Below are positions 1 through 11,640 of a stretch of 64,000 nucleotides of DNA, piece by piece. The DNA is from Gordionus sp. m RMFG-2023 (taxonomy: Eukaryota > Nematomorpha > Gordioida > Chordodea > Parachordodidae). Below the pieces are notes generated by a model. The model worked only from the letters and a program-made list of their open reading frames with translations. It ran no database searches and was not told where the DNA came from. The translations under genes were made by a program, and so were the position numbers. Every line of letters starts with the position of its first letter. Position 1 is the stretch's first letter. Location of the stretch: NCBI RefSeq assembly GCF_954871325.1, contig NC_088777.1, forward strand, positions 11,819,366 to 11,883,365, in the 5' to 3' direction.

Positions 1-16
1 GTGAATATATAAGAAT

Positions 17-338
17 TAGAGATCTGCAAAAGTGGGCTTGGCCCGGGCCCGAACACCGATTCGGGTCTTAGAAATTTTTTAAAATATATATAAATTTATC
101 AATTTTATGTTAAATTTTTTATGTAAAATAAAAATATGTGATTTTATTTATAGAAAGTAGACGCCATATAACAATCGTTTATTAAAAGTAATAATATAAA
201 AAAAATTTTTTTTAAATAAATTCGGGCCGGCAAAATTTTTTTAAAAATTTCGGATTCGGGCCGGCCTGGCAAAACTTTATAAAAAAATTTCGGGCCGGGC
301 CGAGCCGGCTTGAAAAATTAGGCCGATGCAGATCACTA
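17..338. mobile_element. Palindromic hAT-type MITE (family 2, copy 1)
   Basis: A 322-bp non-coding element with termini TAGAGATCTGCA and TGCAGATCACTA, which are inverted repeats with one mismatch. It is flanked by the perfect 8-bp direct repeat ATAAGAAT (9-16 and 339-346), the duplication length typical of hAT transposition. Both ends carry runs of GGCCCGGGCCCGA-like sequence that stand out in the AT-rich surroundings; the middle is AT-rich and includes GCCATATAAC. The copy at 42383-42759 carries the same middle in reverse orientation. There is no coding capacity, so it must have been mobilised in trans. Confidence 0.85.
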
Positions 339-1408
339 ATAAGAATAACAGTATTTGAAGAATTTATTTATCAAAAATTAAGCATTTAGCAAAATAAAGT
401 GGACATAGAACACCATAAAACTTAGCTGACGATATATAGTAGATGATATAATTTGGCATTAGTGAACTTTAAGATGACCAATTTAGCTGACCAAAGCAGA
501 ACTTTTTTCCCAATAATAAAATTCCATTATTCAATTTCAAAATTCCTAAAATCTAATTTCAAAAAATGGCATACACTTAAATCCAGAAAATTCTTTATCA
601 AGAAATGGCGTTGTTAGAAAAGAGAAATTTGAATCTAAAAATTTCAGCCTTATTATAACTTTAGACTATTAGTTATATTATTCGTATAAGCTAACGACCA
701 ATAGGATCAAAACCTATAGATGATTAGAATTTACCTATTTTAAGAGCCCAAATTAGCTAATAATTTATTTTTGATAGGCATAAATAATACATCTGAGTCG
801 GACCTATTTTTTTTTAAGGTGCAGTCTGGAATGAGGAAATTTTAATTTGTTCTATCGATCGTTTCCCCGTTTATCTTTAGTCATCGTTAAATACACTAAA
901 ACAAAAAAAAAGGTCATCTTTGGCAAATTTTGAAACAAAATATATCATACTTTTTTAAATTTTTCGGTTACCAAGTTACCCACCAACGAAAAAAAGTTGT
1001 AATTGAGGAAGATGATAATAGCCTGAAAGTATTTATCTGAATAACATTTTTTGTTTTTACATAAATAAAAATGATAAAAATAATAATCTTGTAATAATTA
1101 AAAAAATATAAATCACATTATAAAATAGCAAAAATGTAATCTATCTTTCTCAACAAAAAAACATAAATCTGCATCAATTATTATTGTTTAAAATATTCAT
1201 TCTTTATTTCAGAGAGAGAGAGATAAGATAAAGAGATAGGGATGATAATTTCATAAAATGAAAATATGCGGCTCAAAAAAATGAAATAAATTTAAAAGCA
1301 TTGCCTTCACTAATTTATCATGATATATAATAAAATATATGACGTTATTTTATATCTATCTTCTAATAAGGGTTTGTATTTTAATACGTCACAGATAATT
1401 ATTTTAAA
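339..1408. other. AT-rich sequence without a recognisable gene
   Basis: No convincing exon or RNA gene seen. A short AG-rich microsatellite (AGAGAGAGAGAGATAAGATA) lies near 1211-1235. The rest is homopolymer-rich AT sequence. Confidence 0.5.
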
Positions 1409-1778
1409 TAGAACCCGGCCCCTAAGTTATCTTTTCGGGTTCGGTCCAGCCCGAGATAAGTTTATAAAACATATGTCGGTATGATCTGCCTTAAAATATG
1501 GTCCTAAATCGCTTTCGAAAAAATAAAATATTAAAATCGATAACGAAAAATTGTATGTTTAAATCCTAGAGGAACATATTTTGGGTTTTTAATCCCCACC
1601 CCTCGCACACTAAAACAAAAAAGAAGACATTTTAAACGCATTTAAAAAATAAAATAATTTAAATTGTTTTTAATATTTGACTTAATTCGACCTTAAAAAT
1701 TTTTTAATCAAAATCCGTCCAAATAGTACAAAGAAAATTCTGTTAAACTCGGATCTGGTAGGTTCGCGTAGGTCTCTA
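1409..1778. mobile_element. Possible eroded family 2 MITE
   Basis: Begins TAGAACCCGGCCC and ends CGTAGGTCTCTA, resembling the ends of the other GC-ended palindromic MITEs here. The flanks ATTTTAAA and ATTTGTAA agree at 6 of 8 positions, so the duplication is only suggestive. GC-rich patches (CCCGGCCCC, GGTCCAGCCCGA) sit near one end. Old and degraded if real. Confidence 0.4.
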
Positions 1779-4560
1779 ATTTGTAATATTCAGTTTAATT
1801 GTGAATACATTGGAATTTTTGAAGGGGAAAAAATGTTATGTGAAGATATTGAAGGATATCGCTTTAAAAAATCTTATAAATATTTAAGGAGACCTAGGAA
1901 TTAAAATAAAATTAATGGCTATTGTACCTTACTTGATCCTAATTTACCTTGCGTTTTTTTTAAATATCAAATTGTCAACTTCATTAAAAATATTTTACAT
2001 TTTCAAACAGTCAAATGTTTTAAATGAGGTAGAGAGAAGAGTGATAAACAGCTAAATATTTAATTTTGATATTTATATATAATTAGGAATTAATTCGGTA
2101 GTTTTTTAAAAGAAAAATTCTTCAATATCATAGATCTTAATTACTAAGTTATCGTGCCATGAAATAGGAAGCCACTCAATTTAAACACAAGATGTAGGTT
2201 AAAAAATCGGATATTTTTTTTGAAATTTAAAAGGTATTTCAAAAGCTCATTCAAAAATTATCAAAACTGGAAATTTTAATTTGACAAAAGACCTAATTTT
2301 TTAAATAAAAAAAGATTGGTGTGACTACACCACAAGATGATCAAATAAGATTAAATCACAAAATTTTTATAAATATGCAATTAATTCAAATTATTTAATT
2401 CCAAGAAGAACTAATAGTATTATAAAAAAAAATTATAATAATAAAAAGAACGCGTTCTAAAATCTTGACCTCGATATGTCTTCATTTTATAATAATTAAG
2501 AGAGAACAAAAACTTGATAAACCTGATATGAAAAAATTTGGGTCTTTTTTTTCAATCTTTACTAGAAGGGTCGGATATATGGTGAAGGTGACAAAGACGC
2601 AAAAAAATACTCCAAAACATTGTATCCATATCTGTTTTATTTTTAGGAAATATTTTTTGCGAGGATAAATAAGGTTTCCAAATATTAATAAAGAGAGCAA
2701 AAAAAAATCAAAGATATAATATTATATATATCCTAATATAACACTACCTTCCAGCTCACCAGTTGAAATATTTTTTTAGTGCACTAGGAAAATGTGTTTA
2801 TAGATAAATGGGGGATGTCTTAGAGGTTTGAAAAAAACTTTAGAATGTTTTATTATTAAAGCGAACAATATTATTTTATAATCATTTAAATGTAAAATAA
2901 TTCTCATGAATCTATATTCTCAAAAAGTTTGGGTTAAAAAGAGCAATAGTCAAAAATGATTTATGTCAAAAACTTATGACCGGATGGGCTCTTCTCTTCT
3001 CTTCAGCTGATTTAAATTATTATCTATACCGGTGGAGAATCTAGATCCAATATATTTCTATTTTTTAACAATGTTTCCTCTGTTTTTAATAATCTTTAAT
3101 CTGTGGTCCCAGAAAAAAATCATTATAAACGGGTTTACTATTATAACATTTATATTATAAATCGTTCTATTCGCCGTCGTTACTAGGCCAATTAAGGTGG
3201 TTTTCACAATCCTAAAAAAAGAGTTTGGGCAGGACAGATTTGGTCGACAAAAGAACTAGATACCGTGGTTTCTAAATTCAATCTAAATTCAGACGATCAC
3301 TTTTTATGGAAATATTTTTTGATATAAGGCCCGTTTGACCCTTAGTAACTGTCACCCTCTGTAATAACGTTCTTTTTAGAAAAAGATATTTAAAAAAGAT
3401 ACAACTATAAATCGTTACATGAAAAAAATTATTAATAATACTATTATAATAATATATAAATCAAACCTTTGTGAATACCGAATAATAATCGTTCAATTTG
3501 TATTTTCTGCTGGTATCCTGTACATCTCCATCAGTTTGCTCGGACTTTACCAAAGTACGTAGATGGTATCTATAAAATTTCTTATATTATTGATGAGATT
3601 TTTTTTGTTTTGTTTTAAATTGAATACAAAATGAGAGAGTGTAAGATTATCAAAAAAAATATAAAAATATAGCGAGAAATAAAAGATATTTTATTTTAGT
3701 GGACACCTTGATGGAATTATACTAAAAGTTGGCGAGGCCCGATTCGGTTAGTGGATTGGAAAAGATTTTGATTATTTTTTTATGAGGAAAGACATAAATT
3801 ATTTATGGGGGCTTTACGAGATTCGGCTGCGCCGACCTCTAGCATAAACCCTAAAAATATTAAACTATCCCAGCCATGAATATGGGTGACAGGGTTCAAT
3901 AAAATAGACAAAACCAGAATTCTAACCTAAATATGTCATTCCCTCACCCCTGCAATCAGTAGGATCGCGTTAATATTTGCTTTAAATTTTTATACCAAAT
4001 TTTTTTCCATAAAATTGAAATTTCTCATTTTAAAAAATTAGAAATCTATTTAGATTGCTAAATAAAAATATATCGATTTTCGGGAATCATTTTGTTAAAA
4101 TACCACGCTTAAAAAATACTTATGAATTGAAATAATGAATATTTATTACAAATGTTAACAATTATTTTCAAGAAAAAAATGAAAATAACAAATATATCTT
4201 TCAATTATAATATTACCTTCTTTACAGTAAAAATGAATAATTCAAATTATTCGGAATATTTAATAAATTGTTTTTAAATCTAAGTCATCTCTATTATAAC
4301 CTGCTAATCTGACAGGTGATGTAATTATAAGAAAGACTAGCATAGATTTAAAAATCTCTGAAGTGGAAATTGAAGGAATATTTAAACTTTTTATTTACCG
4401 GTATTTTTTTTGAATCTCATGACAAGTAAATTTTTTTGAATAAAAAATTATACAAATCAAAGGCAAAGGTATAAAACTATAATAGATTTCTTGGCAGATT
4501 AATTATGATAGGGGAGAATATTTCTGATGAAATAATTATGCTTGATATTGAAGTTGACAA
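1779..4560. other. AT-rich sequence without a recognisable gene
   Basis: Nothing with conserved coding signal was recognised. Short open frames on both strands near 2465-2700 overlap each other and look like chance. Isolated GC-richer patches (about 3190-3290 and 3815-3850) have no identifiable product. Confidence 0.45.
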
Positions 4561-4587
4561 AATTTCTTCGCAAAAAAGAGCCATTAT

Positions 4588-4980
4588 ATGAGATCAATAT
4601 ATCAAATCAAATCAGATAGTGAAAAGGCTGCTTGCAATCAATGCAAGAGCATTATAAAATGTAAAGGCAAAACAACATCCCCTTTTATTAATCATTACAT
4701 TAGGTCCCGTTCACATCTCAGTAAAATGATTTGTAATAGAATTGACATTTCTTTAAGGCCTAAATCATCAATTTCATTATCTAAAAAATTTAATTTTAAA
4801 GATAACTTACTAATGTTATTTATAGAGAATCACCCTATTATTCCGTATAATAAATTTGCAATAAAATTCAAAAATTTTTCAAACCAGCCTAACAAAGCTT
4901 CCTTTTTTAGGGCTAACAGCTTTTTTATTGATGAAAATTTTAAATTACTTTCAGGAGAAAATATATTTAGCATTTATTAA
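4588..4980 (+). pseudogene. BED zinc-finger protein, likely hAT transposase N-terminus relic
   Basis: An open frame of 130 residues whose first 45 residues fit a BED-type zinc finger: a Cys pair (CNQC), a Thr-Thr-x-x-x-x-x-His step and a second His (HYIRSRSH). BED fingers bind DNA at the N-terminus of many hAT transposases. The following text (ENHPIIPYNKFAIKF) resembles the segment just after the BED finger in that family. No catalytic DDE region or hAT dimerisation domain follows in frame; the frame ends into AT-rich sequence at 4980. It is therefore probably a truncated transposon relic. A domesticated BED protein is possible but there is no evidence for it. Confidence 0.55.
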
Positions 4981-5497
4981 GATAATTAAAAATTTAAAAT
5001 TGATTAAAAATTTAAATTTAGAGAATAAAAATTTTGCAATAATATTGCATAATGCAACTAATGATAAAACTTTTATATTTCTTTATATAATTTATATTTC
5101 TTTATTTCTATTCAAATCACAAAATTTCCAATAGTCTTTCAAAGTCAAACATCAAATTAAATAATTTTCATCTCATAAAAGTTTTTTTTGTATTTTTTAT
5201 AAAACCATAAAAATTCATCTCCTAAAATATATTTATCAAAAGTCAAAAGTAAAAAAGTAAACAAAAAAATACCAAGTGTTTGAATATCAATTCTCGATAA
5301 AATGACTAAATAAAATATATTCTTTTTGATTGACATTTTATAATATATATGTACAAAATAATACAAAACTACAACAAAAACCTTTATTGAAATTTACCTT
5401 AAAATATCTATTAATAAAAATAGGGTACACCCGATTATTTGCCAATGAAATAAATTTAATTTCCAAAGAAATTCTAAAAATTTTGGATCCTTCTATT

Positions 5498-5540
5498 TAG
5501 TGTTGTTAAACGGCTCAAAACGAGCCGTTTAACAAGACTA
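5498..5540. mobile_element. 43-bp minimal MITE (family 1)
   Basis: The whole element is two inverted 19-bp arms, TAGTGTTGTTAAACGGCTC and its complement with one mismatch, separated by the 5-base spacer AAAAC. It is flanked by the perfect 8-bp duplication CTTCTATT (5490-5497 and 5541-5548). The arms match the ends of the ~180-205 bp members at 6358, 39691, 44869 and 54282. It has essentially no internal sequence, so it is either the product of an extreme internal deletion or a mobilised end-to-end hairpin. Confidence 0.85.
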
Positions 5541-5839
5541 CTTCTATTTTTAAACTGAATCAAACGTTATCAGAATGATTCATTATTTTCCCAAGACGCT
5601 AAATTCATTTTAAAATATATGTGGTTCTCTAAACCCTCCACTAAATGTTTTGAAACTTGATGTAATAAGCGATATTAGAATTTTTTTATTATCACAAGAA
5701 ATATATCGTACATCATTTTATATCAAAATATTACATTTTGTTTCTTCCTTTTTTATCGTTGTTATCCCCACTATATATAATGCCGTTAGAATCATTATTA
5801 AATTAAATTAAATCTTCGGGATATAAAAAGCAATCAAAT

Positions 5840-6020
5840 ATTAGTTAAGCCGATTTTTAAAAACGCCTAATTCAATATTTTAGCCAGAAAAATATTGCCT
5901 AAGCCTTAAAATTTCGCTAATTGATGTCTAGACCTTTGTGTCATCTATGAGCAAAATCTGCCCGATTTGCGTAATATTATTCTAGATAAAATATTGAGCT
6001 AGCCGTTTTTAAAAACACTA
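5840..6020. mobile_element. hAT-type MITE family 1 copy
   Basis: About 181 bp, related along its length to the copy at 6358-6542: both share 'AAGCC...AAAATTT' and 'CATCTATGAGCAAAAT' in the interior and TTTTTAAAAAC near both ends. The outermost bases of the left terminus are eroded. Flanks AATCAAAT (5832-5839) and AATCGAAT (6021-6028) match at 7 of 8 bases. Non-coding. Confidence 0.65.
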
Positions 6021-6357
6021 AATCGAATGATAATAATGTATCCCTAAGACATAAAATTAAGTATTAAATAATTTTAAATAAAAAAAAGTTAAATCGACAA
6101 AGTAAAAGGTTACTTTACGGTAAAAAATTAATTTAAACGTGATATATTAACAAAACTAAAATTAGATTGTGAAATAAGGTGGAATAGCACCTACGTATAA
6201 TAATTGAAAGAGGCTTATTGTTAAAGCCTATTAAATTAGTAAAAGAAATAATAACATATTCAAATTATTTAAGAAAAACAAATATCAGAGGTAATCAAAA
6301 TTTTATAATTATGGAATAATAAAATATTTTGTTAACATGTAGGAAGAATGAGAAGAT

Positions 6358-6542
6358 TAGTGTTATTAAACGGCTCGATTTATAAAAACGACTAGCCCAA
6401 TATTTTTACCAAAAAATATGATGCCAGCCTCAAAATTTTGTTAATAGATGTCCAAACCTTTCTGCCATCTATGAGCAAAATTTCCAGGTTTGCTGAATAC
6501 TTTTGGCTCCGTTTTTAAAAATCGAGCCGTTTAACAAAACTA
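6358..6542. mobile_element. hAT-type MITE family 1 copy
   Basis: A 185-bp element starting TAGTGTTATTAAACGGCTCG and ending CGAGCCGTTTAACAAAACTA, giving a ~20-bp inverted repeat. The flanks GAGAAGAT and GAGAGAAT agree at 6 of 8 bases, an aged duplication. The interior carries 'CATCTATGAGCAAAAT', shared with other copies of the family. Non-coding. Confidence 0.75.
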
Positions 6543-7840
6543 GAGAGAATCTTATATAAATTAAAGCTATCCTATTGCTCTTACATAAAACTACAAATAA
6601 GGGAGAATTATCCCACGTATAATTTGGTTATTCCTTATTATATTCTAATCTTGAGCACCTAAAAAAAGGAAAACCTGATTTCCATAAATCCTTTAGCAAT
6701 GGGTTTAAAACAACATAATGATAAATTATTGGGTCATTATAATTTAACTGACGATGATGAAATAATAACCACAATATTAGATTACAGGCTTTAAGTAGAA
6801 TATTTTAAATCAATATCTGCTAATTATGATATAGAAATAAATATTTTTTTTTAATATGATTTATTATTTAAGAGGATTCGAATATTTCCAGTTATTCGAA
6901 TCGAATACAAATATTCGATTCTTTAAACGAATCCTAATGCACTATTCGATTTGTTTTTGAATAGGCATAATATACATTATACATACAGCTGATAAAACAT
7001 TATTTAATATTAATTTTGCCATAAGAAAATATTGTTTTCTTTTCTCTTCCAATAAGCCAAAATTTAATCTTTAATTTTCCTCTAATTATTCAATTGTCAC
7101 GATCGCAAGAAATTGGAAATACGATTAGACCACTAAAACTTGTTCCTTAATATTGTCACGAGCAAATATTTTAAATGGAAAATTAAAAATATTTAGTTTG
7201 TTCCTGTTTTCCGGCAATGAGGATCTTTGTTAAGTTTTTTTTTTAATATTTTGATTTTTTTTTAAAATAAACTTAAATATCACATGTTTTTTAAAATCTA
7301 AATCCTATTTTTAATATATTAATGAAAATTGACATTATATTTTAATTCCTCATAAAATATCGATAATTTAATTTATGCGTTATTTATATATTTATACAAA
7401 TGTAATGTTGCGAATCGCTCTTTTTATAAAGAAATTTACATGTTCTGATTTCTGCCATAGCGGGATTCAATTCCAGGTTCAACTCCCCCAAAAAAAAATC
7501 CTTAGGTTCAGAAGTTTTTCTCTGTGAAAAGGAATCGTTAATTAACCCTTTACTACAAAGATGGGTTAATACGACCCCACGACTTTTATAATACAAAATT
7601 TAGAAGATATTCTGACCTAATTTTTACAGTAGTTTAACATTTTGCAAGAAGGAAATTTCATGATTATTGATTTGATAGTTTTTCAGATAGTCGCAATTTA
7701 TTGAGCTTTGAGTAAAATATACGCCACCTATGTAGTAAAATATACTCCACCTATGTACTTTCGTCATTTTTTTTAAATCCAATTTTTTTGTAACTAATTA
7801 TGATTGTATATAGCAGTTGAATATATAATATTTATTTATT
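6543..7840. other. AT-rich intergenic sequence with a TTCGAAT palindromic patch
   Basis: No gene recognised. At about 6873-6960 there is a palindromic patch built on ATTCGAATCGAATA and complements, probably a MITE remnant; no duplication was identified. A 23-bp tandem duplication (GTAAAATATACGCCACCTAT, then GTAAAATATACTCCACCTAT) lies at about 7712-7756. Confidence 0.4.
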
Positions 7841-7842
7841 TT

Positions 7843-7922
7843 TATTTTTGATTGATATGACTTTAAATTTGAAAATTTTATATTATTTATTTTTTCGGTA
7901 TAGACATTGACCATCATCCAAA
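7843..7922 (+). mobile_element. LINE fragment, left part, interrupted by hAT
   Basis: Conceptual translation gives LIDMTLN and then TLTIIQ, matching YIDDEIL and VTIIKE around the catalytic YxDD region of the LINE at 19.7-22.9 kb. The sequence stops at the hAT insertion point and continues at 10581. It is a diverged remnant of the same LINE family. The match is short and was aligned by eye, so the left limit is approximate. Confidence 0.45.
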
Positions 7923-10580
7923 CAGTGGCCCCTACAACGGGGGGAGGGGGGGGGGGGGGTCCGAAGCAACTGCTTCAGTAAATTTGAGTGGGGGTACTTT
8001 TTTTTTTAAAATTTTAAAATTACTTTTTTTAAAAAAAATTTTATTTTAATATTTAAAAATTTTTTTTTTATTGTTTTGCTACATCCATCCATAACCAATT
8101 GATTTCTGGTTTATGTATGTAATAATAAGACCCCCCCCCCCACTTATTTATTAATTTAATATGTATTGACGGAAATTTTAGATCGATGTTTAGTAAATTA
8201 GGTTGTTATCCGAGATTTCTTGCCATAAATTATTTTTCCAATTTCAAAATATGCCTAAAAATATTAACCAAAAATAATAAAATGTGTTAGAAAAAAATAT
8301 AATATCTGACTCTTTTAATGATCATAAAATTTAATAGTGATATTATTGTCCATGAACACAGACAAATATGATGGCCGATTATAAAGCTTTCACAACAAAA
8401 ATTCGATATTACAATTTATAATACCCCAGAAAGAATGTGTAAATAATAACCGTTCTATCATAAGAATATTAATAAGATGTCTAGGTTATTTAATATCTCG
8501 TAACCAAGCCTTCTGGGGAACAGGCTACAAGAAGGCAATATGACGGGCCTTATTAAACTCATTGCAGATTCTGAACCTGTACTGGGAGAAAAACAATAAG
8601 GGATTAAAAACGAAATCATATGCAAATCTATTAACATAGAACATAAATATTCTCATTAAACCATGAAAAATATGGTTATAAAAAAATTCAAAATGAGATT
8701 GAATTTAACAGGTGCTTTTCAATCATAGTTGATGGCACATATGATGTTTCGAAATCAGAAGCAATAGCGTTGACTAAGATATGTTGAAAATAGTGAGACG
8801 CCGAAGCTGTTGAAAGACTGATTGACAATATTGTACGGGAAATACCACAGGTCTCGATATTAAGCATAATATAATGTCCAAACTTGGCTCGATGAATTTA
8901 CCCCTTGAATTCCTAGTTGGGCAAAGTTATGATGGCGCCTCAAACATGAGTGGAAGAATCAATGGTGTGCAGGCCTTGATTAGAGCAGAGGCGCCAAAGG
9001 CAGCTTTTATTTGGTGTTATTGTCATTGATTAAATTTAATCATTGTTCAATTATGCCAATCAATTAAAGAACTTCAAATGTTCTAGGAATACTAGATGAG
9101 ATTTATATCTATTTTAATGGTGTAAAAAGATATGAGGCACTCAAAAAATTTCAGTGTAATGATCTGAAAAAATCGCAACGATTTCTACGCATCAAGAATA
9201 CCACTCGGTAATAGTACCTTATTTATTTATATTTAAAATGTTTTTTTATTTAGAAGCTGGCTATCGTCATATAAAGCTATTGTAAATTTTTTTCTACTTT
9301 ATGATGCCTTGAGGGCAGCCTTAACAAATTTAAAGGATTCTGAAGATCCTGCCACTTCCACTATGGATAGTGCTATAGTCTTTAGAATAGAAAATTTTGA
9401 TTTTATCTTATCACTTTGTGTTTTGGATAAAATATTGTTGATAACAAGTTTGGCTTGTACAGAATTGCAAACCATTTCGAAGGATATAGGGTTTGCAATA
9501 AATCAAATTCAATTGGCAAAAGATTGCTTGATTAATTTGAGAAGTATAATATAAATTATTGTCTTAATTATTTTTTAATCTAATAGATAATAACACTGAA
9601 TTTTTGGATGTTTTTTCAAAGGCACAAGATTTTATGAAGAAGAGAAATCTACCTTTTGATTTTAAAAGTTCTAAACTTCAAACATTACAATCCAAAAAGC
9701 AGAGAAGGTATATATACTTTCATCATCAAATATAGAAATTTTTTTTAGCTTTAAAATAGGTGTGTTTTATGCTGCACTCGATTTAATTATTATGGAGTTT
9801 AACGAAAGATTTAATGATGATAGTTTTTACATCAAACATCATTTTTTACGCCAAATAATGTGGCAGAAAAATCGAAGATATCGAGGATATCTCTGAATTT
9901 TACAATTTAAATTCAAGTCAAATTTTCGAAGAAATGTTGAAGTTTAGAAATATTTATAAGATGGCCAAAATAGGGAATGTAATTATTACTCATAACCTAG
10001 AGGTTCAAGAATCTAAAGATTTGTCAGATTCTGATAATTGTAAATTTATTTAATTAAAATATTTTTACCAATACATTATTTAGCTTCTTCTGATGATGAT
10101 GATAAATCAGGGACTTACGATTCAGATTGGAAAAACTATTCATTTATTTTACATTGTCGTCTACTTTAAAATTTTTCTGCTTTCCCTAATTTAAATTTAT
10201 TAACCATTCCTACAACCTCATGTACTGCCGAAAGAGTCATGAGTAAAAAAATTAATTAAAACATTAATTTCTCAATAATTTAACCATATTATCAATGGAA
10301 AAAAATTTATTTAAACAATTAAATATTGATGAAATTATAAATTCTTTCGCTTTCTCTTTCCCTAATTTATCTAAATTACTAATTTAAAAATAATATTTAT
10401 AAAGTATATATTTTTTGCATTTTATTTATATATATTAAAAATTTATAAAAAAAATATTTTTGAAATTTATGGGTGTCATAAAATAATTATAATTTTTTCG
10501 AGGGGGGGGGGGTACTTTTCAAGGGGGTACTTTTCAGGAAGTATTCTGCTTCATTCGCTCAGAAAGTGTAGGGGCCACTG
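7923..10580 (+). mobile_element. 2.66-kb hAT DNA transposon inserted in a LINE fragment
   Basis: The ends are a perfect 14-bp inverted repeat (CAGTGGCCCCTACA at 7923-7936; complement at 10567-10580) flanked by the perfect 8-bp duplication CATCCAAA (7915-7922 and 10581-10588). Poly-G tracts lie just inside both ends. The interior encodes a broken plus-strand hAT transposase. In a conventional hAT this enzyme cuts and pastes the element through its TIRs. The perfect TIRs and TSD suggest a relatively recent insertion compared with the coding decay. Confidence 0.93.
8480..10390 (+). pseudogene. hAT transposase (ZMYM/DUF4371-like), decayed
   Basis: Plus-strand pieces follow the order of a hAT transposase. 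Near 8480-8600: a 'RNQAFWGTGYKK..MTGLIKLIADSEPVL' type N-terminal segment. At 8720-8780: FSIIVDGTYDVSKSEAIAL, with the first catalytic Asp region. At 8890-9020: LEFLVGQSYDGASNMSG, holding the second catalytic Asp, followed by CYCH. At 9309-9554: an open stretch of 81 residues (SLACTELQTISKDI). At 10195-10250: TIPTTSCTAERVMS, the C-terminal dimerisation motif. In-frame stops (for example right after CYCH) and frame changes mean it cannot make a full enzyme as read; some gaps could be introns. Confidence 0.75.
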
Positions 10581-11166
10581 CATCCAAACATACTCCAAAA
10601 TAATTGGACTATGAGCAGAAAACCGAGATCTGCACATTTAATTGTTTCGTTCCAATCACCCATAACTTCCACACAACCGAACTCTCGTCCCTCACTCATT
10701 TCGACTCTCCAGTTGGTTGTTTGGAGTTCATCAATCATTTCTTCATTAACCTATTATCTAGTTTACTTCATTTTAAACACATCTCCAAGCATCTCCTTTC
10801 TTGTTAAGCTTTTTTTCTTCTCAAAAACTTTTACTACATTCCTAAAATTCTTTATTCTCTTCACCTCAATTTTCAAATTCCCCGATTCATTAAAATCATT
10901 TGAAACTTCGGACAAATCTCTTACTGAAGAGGTCCGTAATCTCCGTTTTGATCATAATTCTTACAAGCATTACTTAAATGCAAACTCGAAGATATCGAGC
11001 CACGTTCACCCCTATCTCTTTCCATTTGTGGATTCATCGCATTAAATCCGTCAACTTTCTCCCTTTTCTGATAACTTGTTAGCGGAGGCACCATTTGCGA
11101 CTTCCTTGTTCCAAACACTCAACGACCCTCCTCGTTCCGTCACTTATGATATACAAGCCGATTTTG
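10581..11166 (+). mobile_element. LINE fragment, right part (RT thumb region)
   Basis: Translations in two frames align with the LINE at 19.7 kb. QKTEIC...SSLTHFDSPVG matches SKSEFS...VELTHLGSPVGG. FFLLKNFYYIPKILYSL matches FFLLKNFFFIPRILYAL. LTEEVRNLRF matches LTEKIVNIRF, and LEDIEPRSPLSL matches LDIRSPIDLA. The fragment is markedly less AT-rich than its flanks. Frame changes and stops show it is dead. It continues the piece ending at 7922, separated by the hAT. Apparent open frames here on either strand are this LINE debris, not host exons. Confidence 0.75.
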
Positions 11167-11640
11167 TATGATAAAATTTTATTTATTCTATTTTGAAAAT
11201 TCATTAAGTATATATATATATATATCATATAAATGTTACATTCTTATTTCGACAGAACTTTGCAAATTTTTATTGAGTTTACTTATTACTAAATATATAA
11301 TAAAAAAATCATTCAAGTAAAAGTTATTAATAGATTCTATACAATATAACTAACATTAAAATCGTTTAATGTTACATAAAAAATAATAAATTTAAAAACT
11401 TCAAGTAAAATAAAGGTTATAAATATTCTAAATATATCTCGAACACTAAATAAAATAATTCGACAAATATGAATCGATCATCTCAACAATTACAGTTTCA
11501 ACCCCAAAGTTCCCATAAATGTTAACATATATTTACAAATTTAAAATATAATTTGTATTATTGAAGTAATTATATATTTTTTAAAATTTATTTTTATAAT
11601 TTTAAATCCATTTTTAAATAAAGGAAAATCATTTAATTAA
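11167..11640. other. AT-rich sequence, (TA)n tract
   Basis: Contains a TA dinucleotide run at about 11208-11226. Nothing else recognised. Confidence 0.5.

Noticed and set aside
2465-2700. Overlapping frames on both strands
   Set aside because: Two opposite frames over the same AT-rich bases with no motif are expected by chance.
7384-7596. 70-codon minus-strand frame as a gene
   Set aside because: No conserved motif, no splice context and no compositional contrast strong enough.
10611-11045. 144-codon open frame on the plus strand as a host gene
   Set aside because: The neighbouring frames align with the RT thumb of the LINE at 19.7 kb (THFDSPVG, FFLLKNFYYIPKILY), so this is an off-frame reading of LINE debris.
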